From Saccharibacillus sp. JS10 (lineage in GTDB: Bacteria > Bacillota > Bacilli > Paenibacillales > Paenibacillaceae): a stretch of 64,000 bases of DNA. Made by a program: the position numbers and the translations under genes. This document shows, one piece after another, positions 17,134 through 25,587 of the stretch (position 1 is its first letter; each line of letters begins with the position of its first letter). The stretch covers positions 248,001 to 312,000 of the forward strand of contig NZ_JANFNS010000002.1 of assembly GCF_024436065.1 (NCBI RefSeq). The letters are read 5' to 3'. Below the pieces are notes generated by a model that was given only the letters and a program-made list of their open reading frames with translations, ran no database searches and was not told where the DNA came from.

Positions 17134-18765
17134 ATGTTTAAATCTTACCGCAAAGCAGCCGTGCTGTTTGGAGGTATTTTACTTTTGATTGCTTTGGCGG
17201 GTTGCAGCGGGAACGGGACGAATTCGACTTCTGCCGATCAAGCCGTTCAAGATGCCGCGTCCGCGAAAACGGTCACGATGTCTTGGCCGAGAGATATCGG
17301 TACGATGAACCCGCATACGTATAATCCATCGCAGCTTTTTGCGCAATCTATGATTTACGATCCGCTCGTAAGCTACGGAAAAGACGGCAAGTTGGAACCC
17401 GCATTGGCGGAATCGTGGGATATTTCGAAAGACGGCAAAACCTATACGTTTAAGCTGCGCCCGAATGTGAAATTTTCCGATGGTAGCGATCTTAACGCAG
17501 AGGTTGTCAAAAAGAATTTCGATGCGGTGTTGAAGCACCGGGATACGCACGGATGGCTAGGCGTCGTCAAACTGATTGAAGATACAGAAGTGGTCGATGA
17601 TCTGACATTCCGCTTGAAGCTGACAGAATCTTATTATCCGGTTCTGCAAGATTTGGCTTTGGTTCGTCCGTTTCGTTTTCTTGGCGAAGCCGGATTCCCG
17701 GATAACGGAGATACTGCCGAAGGCGTCAAAAAATCTGTAGGCACAGGTCCGTGGATGCTGGACGAATACAAACAAGACGAATATGCCACGTTTAAACGCA
17801 ATCCGAATTATTGGGGAACGCCGCCCGCTATCGACAAAGTCGTGGTCAAGATCATTCCCGATGCAGAGACGCGCGTAGCCGCTTTTGAAAAAGGCGATTT
17901 GGATCTGATCTATGGCGAAGGCATGATGAGTCTGGACGCGTTCAAGCAACTTCAGGCTGACGACAAGTATGTTTCGAAATTGTCTGACCCAGTTGGAACG
18001 CGCAATCTGCTTCTGAATTCGTCGAATCCAAAATTAGCAGATATTCGAGTACGCACGGCTTTGCATCAAGGCTTTAATAAAAAAGCGATGGTGGAAGGCA
18101 TTACGTCAGGGCTTGAAGAACCGGCAGATACGATTTTGTCTAAAAACTTCCCGTACACGAACGTTGATTTAAAGCCGGTTGTATATGATGTAGCAAAAGC
18201 TCAAGCGCTGCTGGATGAAGCTGGTTGGAAAATGCCGGCAGGAGGAACGGTACGCGAAAAAGACGGGCAGCCTTTGGAATTTGAATTGATTTTCGACAAA
18301 ACCGATCCGATTCAAAAAGCAATGGGCGAAACCCTTCAAGCCGAATGGATGCCGCTCGGGGTCAAAGTCAATCTGACAGGGCTTGAATTGACGGTACAGA
18401 TCAAACGCCTCAAAGCCAACGATTTCGATCTGTATTTCTGGACCAACTACGGAGCGCCTTACGATCCGCATTCTTTCGTCAATGTCGTAGCGAATCCGGG
18501 CTTTGGCATTTCCGAGACGCTGAGCGCAATTCCGATGAAAGCCGAACTCGACGACAAGATTCATCAAGTGCTGTCTTCGACGGACGAAGGGAAGCGCCAA
18601 GAGCTTTACCGTTCTATTTTAGAAACGTTGCAGGACCAGTCTGCGATCGTACCGATTTCTTATTTGAAACGAACAGCAGTCTATCAGCCTAAAATTACCG
18701 AATTGCTGTTCCCGGGGAACCGCGATGAAAATCCGTTTGTCGGAATAAAGACGCAGACGCCTTAA
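17134..18765 (+). CDS. nikA: Nickel/metal-chelate-binding lipoprotein of an ABC importer
   Basis: 543 residues, a peptide/nickel-type (SBP_bac_5) binding protein. Signal peptide with lipobox LAGC, Cys24 as lipid anchor. NikA/CntA-like hallmarks are LVRPFRFLGEAGFP near 175-190, GTGPWMLDEY and YWGTPPAIDKV. Relatives bind Ni with histidine or with staphylopine-like metallophores. First gene of nikABCDE, 25 bases behind a Fur-type box. Fur control points to metallophore-bound metal rather than simple NikR-controlled nickel uptake; the metal is inference. No metallophore synthesis gene is in view. Confidence 0.85.
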   Translation: MFKSYRKAAVLFGGILLLIALAGCSGNGTNSTSADQAVQDAASAKTVTMSWPRDIGTMNPHTYNPSQLFAQSMIYDPLVSYGKDGKLEPALAESWDISKDGKTYTFKLRPNVKFSDGSDLNAEVVKKNFDAVLKHRDTHGWLGVVKLIEDTEVVDDLTFRLKLTESYYPVLQDLALVRPFRFLGEAGFPDNGDTAEGVKKSVGTGPWMLDEYKQDEYATFKRNPNYWGTPPAIDKVVVKIIPDAETRVAAFEKGDLDLIYGEGMMSLDAFKQLQADDKYVSKLSDPVGTRNLLLNSSNPKLADIRVRTALHQGFNKKAMVEGITSGLEEPADTILSKNFPYTNVDLKPVVYDVAKAQALLDEAGWKMPAGGTVREKDGQPLEFELIFDKTDPIQKAMGETLQAEWMPLGVKVNLTGLELTVQIKRLKANDFDLYFWTNYGAPYDPHSFVNVVANPGFGISETLSAIPMKAELDDKIHQVLSSTDEGKRQELYRSILETLQDQSAIVPISYLKRTAVYQPKITELLFPGNRDENPFVGIKTQTP

Positions 18766-18804
18766 CAGCTAGAGACGGCATCGTTTTTCAAGGAGGAACT
18801 TCAA

Positions 18805-19749
18805 GTGATCGTCTATATTGCAAAACGGATGATCGCAATCATTCCGATACTTTTTGTCGCTACGCTTGTCACATTCGCACTGGTGCATATTTCTCCGGTC
18901 GATCCGGCGGAAGCTTATCTGACTGCTGCTCATATCTATCCGACGCCGGAAGTGTTAGAGCAAAAAAGAAAAGAGTTCGGGCTGGATCGTCCGCTGCATG
19001 TGCAATATTTGGATACGTTAAAACGAATGGTTCAGCTTGATTTTGGAACATCGTATTTAACGAACAAGCCCGTATGGGATGAAGTGAAAAGTAAATTGCC
19101 GGCGACGCTTGAGCTTGCGGTATGGAGCATCTTGTTTTCGGCTCTGGTCAGTATTCCGCTTGGCGTCGCGTCTGCGGTATACCGAAATAGTTGGATTGAT
19201 TGGCTCAGTCGCGGCATTTCGTATTTCGGCGCTTCGATTCCGCAATTTTGGTTGGGGTATCTGCTTATTTTCTTTTTCTCCGTCAAGCTGGATTTGTTGC
19301 CTGTCGAAGGGCGGGGAGATTGGCAAAACGTGATCTTGCCGACGCTTACGCTTTCGGTTGTCCTGATTGCGGTATATACGCGGATGCTGCGAACGAGCGT
19401 GCTTGAACAACTTCAAGAATCGTACGTCGAATATGCGAAAGCCAGAGGGCTGCGGGAACGCTCGATTACGTTGAAGCATGTGCTGAAAATCGCGATTGCT
19501 CCTCTGATTACAGGAATGGGCATGAGCATGGGCAAGCTACTGACGGGAACGATTATTGTGGAACAAGTTTTTTCATGGCCGGGATTTGGACGTTATTTCG
19601 TTGAAGCGATCTTTAATCGGGATATTCCTGTTATTCAATGCTATATCTTTTTTGCGGCTTGCCTGTTCGTGATTTGTAACTTGGTTGTGGATCTGATTCA
19701 AACGGCGATCGATCCGAGGATTTTAGTAAAAGGACGGTCAAATCCATGA
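18805..19749 (+). CDS. nikB: ABC importer permease NikB-type
   Basis: 314 residues, six TM helices, starting MIVYIAKRMIAIIPILF as in DppB/NikB permeases. It has the permease signature region (YVEYAKARGLRERSITLKHVLKIAIAPLIT) that docks on the ATPase. AAGGAGGAACTTC precedes GTG. Its stop overlaps the nikC start (ATGA). Confidence 0.87.
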   Translation: MIVYIAKRMIAIIPILFVATLVTFALVHISPVDPAEAYLTAAHIYPTPEVLEQKRKEFGLDRPLHVQYLDTLKRMVQLDFGTSYLTNKPVWDEVKSKLPATLELAVWSILFSALVSIPLGVASAVYRNSWIDWLSRGISYFGASIPQFWLGYLLIFFFSVKLDLLPVEGRGDWQNVILPTLTLSVVLIAVYTRMLRTSVLEQLQESYVEYAKARGLRERSITLKHVLKIAIAPLITGMGMSMGKLLTGTIIVEQVFSWPGFGRYFVEAIFNRDIPVIQCYIFFAACLFVICNLVVDLIQTAIDPRILVKGRSNP

Positions 19750-20582
19750 TGAAGAAGATTCGTCAGAATACAAACGGAAGCTCATTGATCGTAGTGTGTT
19801 TGGTGCTGCTAAGTCTTTTTTTCTTAATCGCGCTACTCGCTCCGTGGATTGCTCCGTATGATCCGGTCAAAGTCGATTTGTTAAACAAATTAGCCGATCC
19901 CTCTACCCAGCACTGGCTCGGAACCGATCATCTGGGGCGGGATAACTTGTCTCGTCTGATCTACGGCGCTCGGATTTCGCTTGGATTCGCGGTATTGATT
20001 TTTCTTTCGGCACTACTGATCGGCGTGCTGGTCGGTTGTATATCAGGATACGCCGGAGGGTGGCTAGATACTGTACTGATGCGGATGTGTGACGGGATCA
20101 TGGCTTTTCCGAATCTGATTCTCGTGTTGGGGATTGTCGGGATTTTCGGTCCGGGGCTGATGCAAATCTTGCTTGCGCTTATGTTAGTGCAGTGGGTCTA
20201 CTACGCGCGAATTTGCCGGAATATGGTGATCTCGCTGAAAGAACGTTCGTTTATCGCCGCGGCTAAAATCAGCGGTTCATCTTCTTGGGCGATCATTCGC
20301 AGACATATTATTCCCAATGTTCAGCATCCGATTGTAGTGATCGGAACGCTTGAGATGGGATGGGCGATCATGGATATTTCGGCATTGTCGTTTCTAGGTT
20401 TAGGAATTCAACCGCCCAATGCGGAATGGGGTTCTATGATTCATGAAGGAACCGCCTATATTCGAAGCCAACCTGAACTGATGATCTATCCGGGCGTACT
20501 GATTATGCTCGTTGTGATTTTATTCAATTTGCTAGGAGAAGCTTTATCCGAACGGTATGGAGTGAGCAAGCGTGAGCTTTAG
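19746..20582 (+). CDS. nikC: ABC importer permease NikC-type
   Basis: 278 residues, N-terminal TM followed by the oppC-like motif APWIAPYDPVKVDLLNKLADPS and GTDHLGRDNLSRLIYGAR, then five more TM helices and the coupling EAA loop (FIAAAKISGSSSWAIIRRHI). Partner of NikB in the membrane channel. Overlaps nikB by four bases. Confidence 0.88.
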   Translation: MMKKIRQNTNGSSLIVVCLVLLSLFFLIALLAPWIAPYDPVKVDLLNKLADPSTQHWLGTDHLGRDNLSRLIYGARISLGFAVLIFLSALLIGVLVGCISGYAGGWLDTVLMRMCDGIMAFPNLILVLGIVGIFGPGLMQILLALMLVQWVYYARICRNMVISLKERSFIAAAKISGSSSWAIIRRHIIPNVQHPIVVIGTLEMGWAIMDISALSFLGLGIQPPNAEWGSMIHEGTAYIRSQPELMIYPGVLIMLVVILFNLLGEALSERYGVSKREL

Positions 20583-20602
20583 AATAGAGAGGAGAAAAAA
20601 GG

Positions 20603-21424
20603 ATGATGACCGATTCCGTGCTTGAAGTATGCAATCTAAATATACACTGCCCAAAACCAAAAGGATCTTGTGACAAGCAGCGGGGTCTTTCTTTACTTGC
20701 TTCTGTCAATCTTGAGCTTAAACGCGGCAAAGTCCTCGGCTTGGTTGGCGAGAGCGGCAGTGGGAAATCGTTGACATGCGGAGCTATTCTTCAAATGCTT
20801 CAAGACCGAGGTTTGGATACGCAAGGAAGCATCAAGTTACATGGACAAGAGTTAAACGGGCTTCGCGGCGAAAAAATGCGACGTATTCGAGGGAAAGATA
20901 TTGGTTATATCATGCAAAATCCAATGAATGCGTTCACGCCTGTGTATAGTATCGGTTCTCAATTTATCGAGACGTTGCGCAGCCATTTTAAGATATCGAA
21001 AAAAGAAGCAAAGATACAAGCGCATCAAGCTCTTGAAGAAATGAACTTACATCATCCGGATCAAGTGATGAAAAGTTATCCGCACGAACTCAGCGGAGGA
21101 ATGCTTCAACGCGTGATGATCGCGATCTCGATGTGTCTGCGTCCTTCGATACTGATTGCCGACGAGCCGACCACGGCGCTGGATGCGGTTAACCAAATTA
21201 AGGTGCTTCGGGAATTGGAGCGGTTGAAGACGGAATGTGGGACATCCGTGCTTCTCGTCTCGCATGATCTCGGCGTGATCGCCCAGGCAGCGGACGAAGT
21301 CGCGGTAATGAGAAAAGGCGAGATCGTCGAATATGCCGATGTACACGAATTATTCGATAATCCTCGGCATGAATACACGCGGATGCTGCTGCAAGCCAGA
21401 CCCGGCATCGGACAGGGTGCCTGA
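20603..21424 (+). CDS. nikD: ABC importer ATPase NikD-type
   Basis: 273 residues. Walker A GESGSGKS near 51-58, Q-loop MQNPMNAF, signature LSGGMLQRV near 155, Walker B ILIADEPTTALD and the switch His in LLVSHDLG. C-terminus carries the DppD/NikD extension. Pairs with NikE to energise the importer. GAGAGGAGAAA precedes the ATG. Confidence 0.88.
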   Translation: MMTDSVLEVCNLNIHCPKPKGSCDKQRGLSLLASVNLELKRGKVLGLVGESGSGKSLTCGAILQMLQDRGLDTQGSIKLHGQELNGLRGEKMRRIRGKDIGYIMQNPMNAFTPVYSIGSQFIETLRSHFKISKKEAKIQAHQALEEMNLHHPDQVMKSYPHELSGGMLQRVMIAISMCLRPSILIADEPTTALDAVNQIKVLRELERLKTECGTSVLLVSHDLGVIAQAADEVAVMRKGEIVEYADVHELFDNPRHEYTRMLLQARPGIGQGA

Positions 21425-21425
21425 T

Positions 21426-22229
21426 ATGCTTCAGGTTCGGGAAGTCGGTTATCGCTACGGTCATCGTCGAAATTGGCTGAGACCGCGAAAAGAAAATTCA
21501 TTCGTGCTGAATCAAGTCACTTTCGAGCTGAATCATAGCTCTTGTCTGAGTATTCTCGGAACAAGCGGCGCAGGGAAAAGCACGCTGGGGCGGGTGGTGC
21601 TGGGTCTGCAAAAGCCCCATCAAGGGCAAGTTTTGTTCGAGGGGCAAGATCTGTATGCAGCAAGCGGTCGGTTCCGCAAAAACCTGCGCCGGGATATACA
21701 GGTCGTATTTCAGGATTGTTATTCTTCTGTGAATCCGCTGATGACCGCAGATCAGATTATCGGCGAGCCGCTTCGTAATTACGAACGGCTATCGGCGCGG
21801 GAATTGAAGCGAAAGACCGGCGAGCTGTTAGAAAAAGTCGGTCTGTCCGTAGAGGACGGAAACAAAAGACCGGATCAATTCAGCGGCGGGCAGCTGCAAC
21901 GGATCAATATTGCCCGCGCTATCGCGCTTCGTCCCAAACTGATCGTGCTCGACGAGCCGGTCAGTAGCTTGGATCGGGTACATCAGTCTTTGATTTTGGA
22001 TTTGCTCGCCGAATTGAAAGCTTCGCTAGGTGTCTCGTACCTGTTCATCACGCACGATATTCAAGCCGCGATGACATTATGCGACCGCGTCGCTGTCATG
22101 GATCGGGGAGAGATCGTTCATCTGTCGGACTCGCCGGCTTCGCTATGGAATTCCCAGCAGACGGCAGTTAAGAATTTGATCGAATCTGTGCTGCCCGATC
22201 ATCCGGGTGATCGTCTTACGTTATTTTGA
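21426..22229 (+). CDS. nikE: ABC importer ATPase NikE-type
   Basis: 267 residues. Walker A GTSGAGKST, Q-loop FQDCYSSVNP, signature FSGGQLQRI, Walker B LIVLDEPVSSLD, switch His FITHDI. The longer in-frame ATG at 21333 lies inside nikD; the ATG at 21426 directly follows the nikD TGA (one base between) and gives the standard length. Last gene of the operon, ended by the terminator at 22240-22268. Confidence 0.88.
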   Translation: MLQVREVGYRYGHRRNWLRPRKENSFVLNQVTFELNHSSCLSILGTSGAGKSTLGRVVLGLQKPHQGQVLFEGQDLYAASGRFRKNLRRDIQVVFQDCYSSVNPLMTADQIIGEPLRNYERLSARELKRKTGELLEKVGLSVEDGNKRPDQFSGGQLQRINIARAIALRPKLIVLDEPVSSLDRVHQSLILDLLAELKASLGVSYLFITHDIQAAMTLCDRVAVMDRGEIVHLSDSPASLWNSQQTAVKNLIESVLPDHPGDRLTLF

Positions 22230-22239
22230 TTCTGGATTG

Positions 22240-22268
22240 CCTTCCTCTTCATTAGAGGAAGGTTTTTT
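22240..22268 (+). terminator. Rho-independent terminator of the nik operon
   Basis: CCTTCCTCT / AGAGGAAGG hairpin around TCATT with TTTTTT. Confidence 0.9.
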
Positions 22269-22289
22269 GTTTTTTACGGAAACGATGAT

Positions 22290-22445
22290 GATACCCTTGA
22301 TAGGCGAAGTCTATCAGGCGATTTTGTTGGTCGCCATACTTACGCCCTGTTCCATGCTTTCGCATCATGCGAATATAGACACAGGCAAAGGGAAACGCCA
22401 AGGCGAAGCAGCCGAAAGCGAATCTCCTCGATTGTCCGAGGCGCC
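22290..22445 (+). other. Structured non-coding region upstream of the Y RNA
   Basis: No plausible gene, but dense hairpins: CCTTGATAG / CTATCAGG with one bulged T (22295-22318), GGCGA / TCGCC (22317-22335), TTCGCAT-C-ATGCGAA (near 22359-22373) enclosed by GCC.TGT / ACAGGC, and CCTCG / CGAGG (22426-22441) next to GGCG / CGCC. This density is unusual for a spacer. It may be a second small RNA (many Rsr loci carry two Y RNAs) or a 5' extension of the Y RNA. It matches no riboswitch class I know. Confidence 0.4.
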
Positions 22446-22446
22446 A

Positions 22447-22560
22447 GAGAGGGTTACTTCGACTTCTAATCGGCAGGTCGCCGGTTCGAATCCGGCTTCC
22501 GTCATCATGAGGCGGAATAGCTCAGTGGATAGAGCAGCAACGTACCTTCTCAACTTTTTT
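22447..22560 (+). ncRNA. Y RNA (YrlA-like) with a circularly permuted tRNA-Arg(UCU)-like domain
   Basis: Elements in order: stem 5' strand GAGAGGGTTAC (22447-22457); anticodon-like hairpin TTCGA-CTTCTAA-TCGGC with UCU at 22465-22467; AGGTC; T-arm GCCGG-TTCGAAT-CCGGC (22480-22496); acceptor 3' strand TTCCGTC (22497-22503); 7-nt cap ATCATGA; acceptor 5' strand GGCGGAA (22511-22517), pairing 7/7 with one G-U; TA; D-arm GCTC-AGTGGATA-GAGC (22520-22535); stem 3' strand GTACCTTCTC (22542-22551), pairing 10 bp with the first strand leaving T22455 bulged; then TTTTTT. Published YrlA RNAs have a tRNA-like domain on a Ro60-binding stem and lie beside rsr genes. Exact ends are inferred; rsr begins 110 bases downstream. 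Confidence 0.8.
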
Positions 22561-22598
22561 CCTCGGATAATTGTTTTATTACTGAATAAAAGGTTTAC

Positions 22599-22615
22599 GT
22601 TCGTCTGAAACGAAC
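22599..22615 (+). promoter_or_regulatory. Inverted repeat in the rsr leader
   Basis: GTTCGT-CTGAA-ACGAAC, 56 bases before the rsr start, followed by a second possible pairing TCTGAA / TTCAGA. Could be an operator or an mRNA hairpin controlling rsr separately from the Y RNA. Confidence 0.35.
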
Positions 22616-22670
22616 ACGCTTGAGATGCGATTCAGACATTCATTTACATATAAAAAAGGAGGCCGCCGAT

Positions 22671-24176
22671 ATGAGCCGAGCCGTTCAACGTTTCATCCCC
22701 ACCATGCACAACCAAGAAGGATACCGCGCCAACCGGCGCAGCGTCGAAGAAGAATATCTTCAGATGTTGCTCACCAACACTTTGGGTCGTACATTCTATG
22801 CCAATGCGAACGAGCTGCTTGCTCAGGCGGCGGAAACCCATGAGATGATCGCCGAGCTGAACCCGGAATTTATGGCGCGGGCGCTAGTGTTCGCTCGTAA
22901 GCAAGGGTTTATGCGCTTGCAGCCGATCTACGGTCTGGCGGTATTATCGAAAGCCCGCCCCGACTTATTCGCTAAAGTTTTCGCGAAAGTGGTGTTGATC
23001 CCGTCCGATCTTGCCGATTTTCTGACGATTCTCAAAAGCCAAGGTCGTGGACAAGGCGGTCGCGCCGTTAAGCGGCAAGTTGCGAACTTCTTGCGCGGAA
23101 CGACCGAATATTGGGCGATCAAATACGGCGGACGAGGACGCGGATACAATCTGGGCGACGCTGTCGCTACAGCGCATCCGGTTCCGGTCGACGAGCGTCA
23201 GCAGGCATTATTCCGCTATCTGCGCGGTCATGAGACAAGCCTTGCGCAGCTGCCGCAGATTGCCGCTATCGAGCAGCTTAAAAAAGCGAGCAAAGACAAA
23301 GAAAAAATCCGTCTGATCCGCGAAGGCAAATTGCCTTACGAAGCGGTTACGGGCGCGATCGCGACAGACAAAAAAATCTGGGAAGCGCTACTTTACCAGA
23401 TGCCGATGTTTGCGCTACTGCGCCATCTAAACACGTTCGAACGCGAAGGGTTGTTTGAAAAACCACAGCATCTGCGTTATGTAATCGAACGTCTGACAGA
23501 CGCCGAAGCGCTGCGCAAAAGCAAGATTTTGCCGATGCGTTTCGCAACGGCATACGATCAGGTGAAGCGCGCCGCTCTGAAAGAAGCATTGGCAGAAGCG
23601 GTCGAGCTGACATTTGCTAGTCTGCCGGAATTGCCGGGTCGCACAGCGATTCTGCTCGATATCTCCGGTTCGATGGAAGGCGAATATCTACGTACCGGTT
23701 CCGTGTTCGCGCTGGCGCTGCATAAGAAAACGGCGGGCAATTCCGTATTCCTGCTGTTCGACAACCAAGTACACGATCCTAAGCCGTCGAAGACGGCGAG
23801 CATCATGGGTCAAGCAGCGCGAATCAAAGCCAGAGGCGGAACCGATACCGGTCTGCCGGTACGTTATCTGACCGAACTGCGCGAGAACGTCGACCAAATC
23901 ATTATGATCACGGACGAGCAGCAAAATCAGGGCAGCCCTTTTTATCGAGAGCTTCGCAATTATCGTCGTAAAATCAATCGTAACGCGCAGGCATTTATCG
24001 TCGATCTGGCTCCGTATCGCGGTTCGATGGTTCCGGTAGAAGACGAGAATACCTATTACGTGTACGGTTGGAGCGATCAAGTGTTGCCTTATATTTCGGC
24101 AGCTGCGCGAGGATTCGGACCAATGAGCGAACGCGTGACGAAGATCGATTTGGAACGCATGGGTAATGAACAATAA
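22671..24176 (+). CDS. rsr: TROVE-domain Ro60 orthologue (Rsr)
   Basis: 501 residues. Residues about 15-320 are the TROVE HEAT-repeat ring that binds Y RNA on its outside and misfolded RNA ends in its cavity; about 322-490 is a von Willebrand A domain with the MIDAS motif D330-I-S332-G-S334 and a conserved Asp near the EQ/TDEQ segment. Bacterial Rsr works with Y RNA and exonucleases such as PNPase in RNA quality control. The frame extends to 22620, but AAGGAGG lies 8 bases before the ATG at 22671. The Y RNA lies directly upstream and RtcB directly downstream, the same association seen in other bacteria. Confidence 0.95.
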   Translation: MSRAVQRFIPTMHNQEGYRANRRSVEEEYLQMLLTNTLGRTFYANANELLAQAAETHEMIAELNPEFMARALVFARKQGFMRLQPIYGLAVLSKARPDLFAKVFAKVVLIPSDLADFLTILKSQGRGQGGRAVKRQVANFLRGTTEYWAIKYGGRGRGYNLGDAVATAHPVPVDERQQALFRYLRGHETSLAQLPQIAAIEQLKKASKDKEKIRLIREGKLPYEAVTGAIATDKKIWEALLYQMPMFALLRHLNTFEREGLFEKPQHLRYVIERLTDAEALRKSKILPMRFATAYDQVKRAALKEALAEAVELTFASLPELPGRTAILLDISGSMEGEYLRTGSVFALALHKKTAGNSVFLLFDNQVHDPKPSKTASIMGQAARIKARGGTDTGLPVRYLTELRENVDQIIMITDEQQNQGSPFYRELRNYRRKINRNAQAFIVDLAPYRGSMVPVEDENTYYVYGWSDQVLPYISAAARGFGPMSERVTKIDLERMGNEQ

Positions 24177-24244
24177 GCGATGATGGCGGTGGATGCGCGC
24201 AAGAAGCAAACGCCGCTTTTAGATCAAGAAAGGGATGGATAGCT

Positions 24245-25471
24245 ATGAGTTATGCAACAGTCGGAGATGTACGCGTATGGGGCAAAGTGGACGAAAGTGC
24301 ATGGAAACAAGCACAGACTTGTTCGGAGCACGGGAATGTGGTGCAAGCTCTGCTAATGGCGGATCATCATAAAGGATACAGCCAGCCGATCGGCGGCGTG
24401 ATTGCCTATGACAGACAAATTTCGCCAAGCGGCGTAGGATACGATATTGCTTGCGGAAACAAAGCGGTTCGGACGAACTTGTCGATTGACGACGTAAAAC
24501 CACAGATTCAGAAGATCATGAACGAGATTGCGCGAAACGTGGAGTTTGGCGTCGGACGAGTGAATCAACAGCCGGTCGATCACGACATGTTCGATGATCC
24601 GGATTGGTCGGTATTTCGCCACATACATCCCAAAGTACACGATACATTGAAAAAGCTGGCTCGTCAGCAATTGGGCACGGTCGGTAGCGGCAACCATTAC
24701 GTCGATATTTTCGAAGAACAATCGACAGGAAAAGTATGGATCGGGAACCATTTCGGAAGTCGCGGTTTTGGACACAAAACGGCAAGCGGATTTCTGAATT
24801 TGGCGGCAGGACGCGATTTTCTTGCCAAAGCACCTGGTGAAAGTATGGATCAACCGCCGGTGTTGCTGGATCTGGACAGCGAACTGGGGGATCTGTATTA
24901 CCGGGCGATGAAGCTTGCCGGACGTTATGCGTATGCAGGGCGTGATTATGTCATCGACCAAGTATTAAGTATTTTAGGCGCGACAAGTGACTTTGAAGTA
25001 CACAACCATCATAACTTTGCGTGGAAAGAACAGCATGGCGGAAAAGAATGTATCGTCGTGCGCAAAGGAGCGACGCCTTCGGCGCCGGGGCAGCTCGGAT
25101 TTATCGGCGGAAGCATGGCAGATATTTCGGTTATCGTACGCGGAAAAGACACAGCCGAAAACGAAGAATCTTTTTACAGTACCGTACACGGAGCAGGGCG
25201 TATTATGAGCCGAACGCAAGCCGCAGGCAAAATGAACTGGAAAAAGCGGATACGGATCGGCGGCGAAATTTCCGAAGAACGTATGATGAACGCGGTGAAG
25301 CAGTTCGATGTGGAGTTAAGAGGAGCGGGAACCGACGAAAGCCCATTCGTATATCGACAGCTGCAAGAAGTATTGGATGCTCATTCGAACACGATTGACG
25401 TCTTGCATGTGTTAAAACCGATCGGTGTCGCGATGGCGGGCGCCAACGAACATGATCCGTACAAAGATTAA
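24245..25471 (+). CDS. rtcB: RtcB-family RNA ligase
   Basis: Joins RNA 2',3'-cyclic phosphate (or 3'-phosphate) ends to 5'-OH ends using GTP and Mn. 408 residues, shorter than the archaeal enzyme. Metal-site motifs: D67 and C70 in GVGYDIACG, H151 in GSGNHYVD, H169 in GNHFGSRG, His residues in EVHNHHNF near 253-256; the guanylylated His is H315 in HGAGR. All key residues are present, so it should be active. It lies 68 bases after rsr with AAGAAAGGG before ATG and is followed by its own terminator. No RtcA cyclase or archease gene is nearby. Confidence 0.95.
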   Translation: MSYATVGDVRVWGKVDESAWKQAQTCSEHGNVVQALLMADHHKGYSQPIGGVIAYDRQISPSGVGYDIACGNKAVRTNLSIDDVKPQIQKIMNEIARNVEFGVGRVNQQPVDHDMFDDPDWSVFRHIHPKVHDTLKKLARQQLGTVGSGNHYVDIFEEQSTGKVWIGNHFGSRGFGHKTASGFLNLAAGRDFLAKAPGESMDQPPVLLDLDSELGDLYYRAMKLAGRYAYAGRDYVIDQVLSILGATSDFEVHNHHNFAWKEQHGGKECIVVRKGATPSAPGQLGFIGGSMADISVIVRGKDTAENEESFYSTVHGAGRIMSRTQAAGKMNWKKRIRIGGEISEERMMNAVKQFDVELRGAGTDESPFVYRQLQEVLDAHSNTIDVLHVLKPIGVAMAGANEHDPYKD

Positions 25472-25482
25472 CCGGTATAAAG

Positions 25483-25516
25483 AAACAGCTTTGGCGAAAC
25501 GGCCGGAGCTGTTTTT
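25483..25516 (+). terminator. Rho-independent terminator between rtcB and kptA
   Basis: 13-bp stem AAACAGCTTTGGC / GCCGGAGCTGTTT (with two G-U pairs) around GAAACG, then TTTTTG. It separates rtcB from kptA, so kptA either has its own promoter or depends on read-through. Confidence 0.8.
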
Positions 25517-25587
25517 GCGTTTAATAAAAGGGGAAAGAAAGAGGTTATTCCGATCAAGGAGTGAATCCGTAGAAAGCAGGCGATAGG

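Noticed and set aside
22290-22445. Known riboswitch (c-di-GMP, SAM, cobalamin, TPP, NiCo) between the nik and rsr genes
   Set aside because: None of the conserved core sequences I know for these classes is present.
22461-22536. A normal tRNA gene near rsr
   Set aside because: The tRNA halves are in reversed order: the T-arm comes before the D-arm and the acceptor strands are joined by a 7-base cap. No contiguous cloverleaf can form in the usual order.
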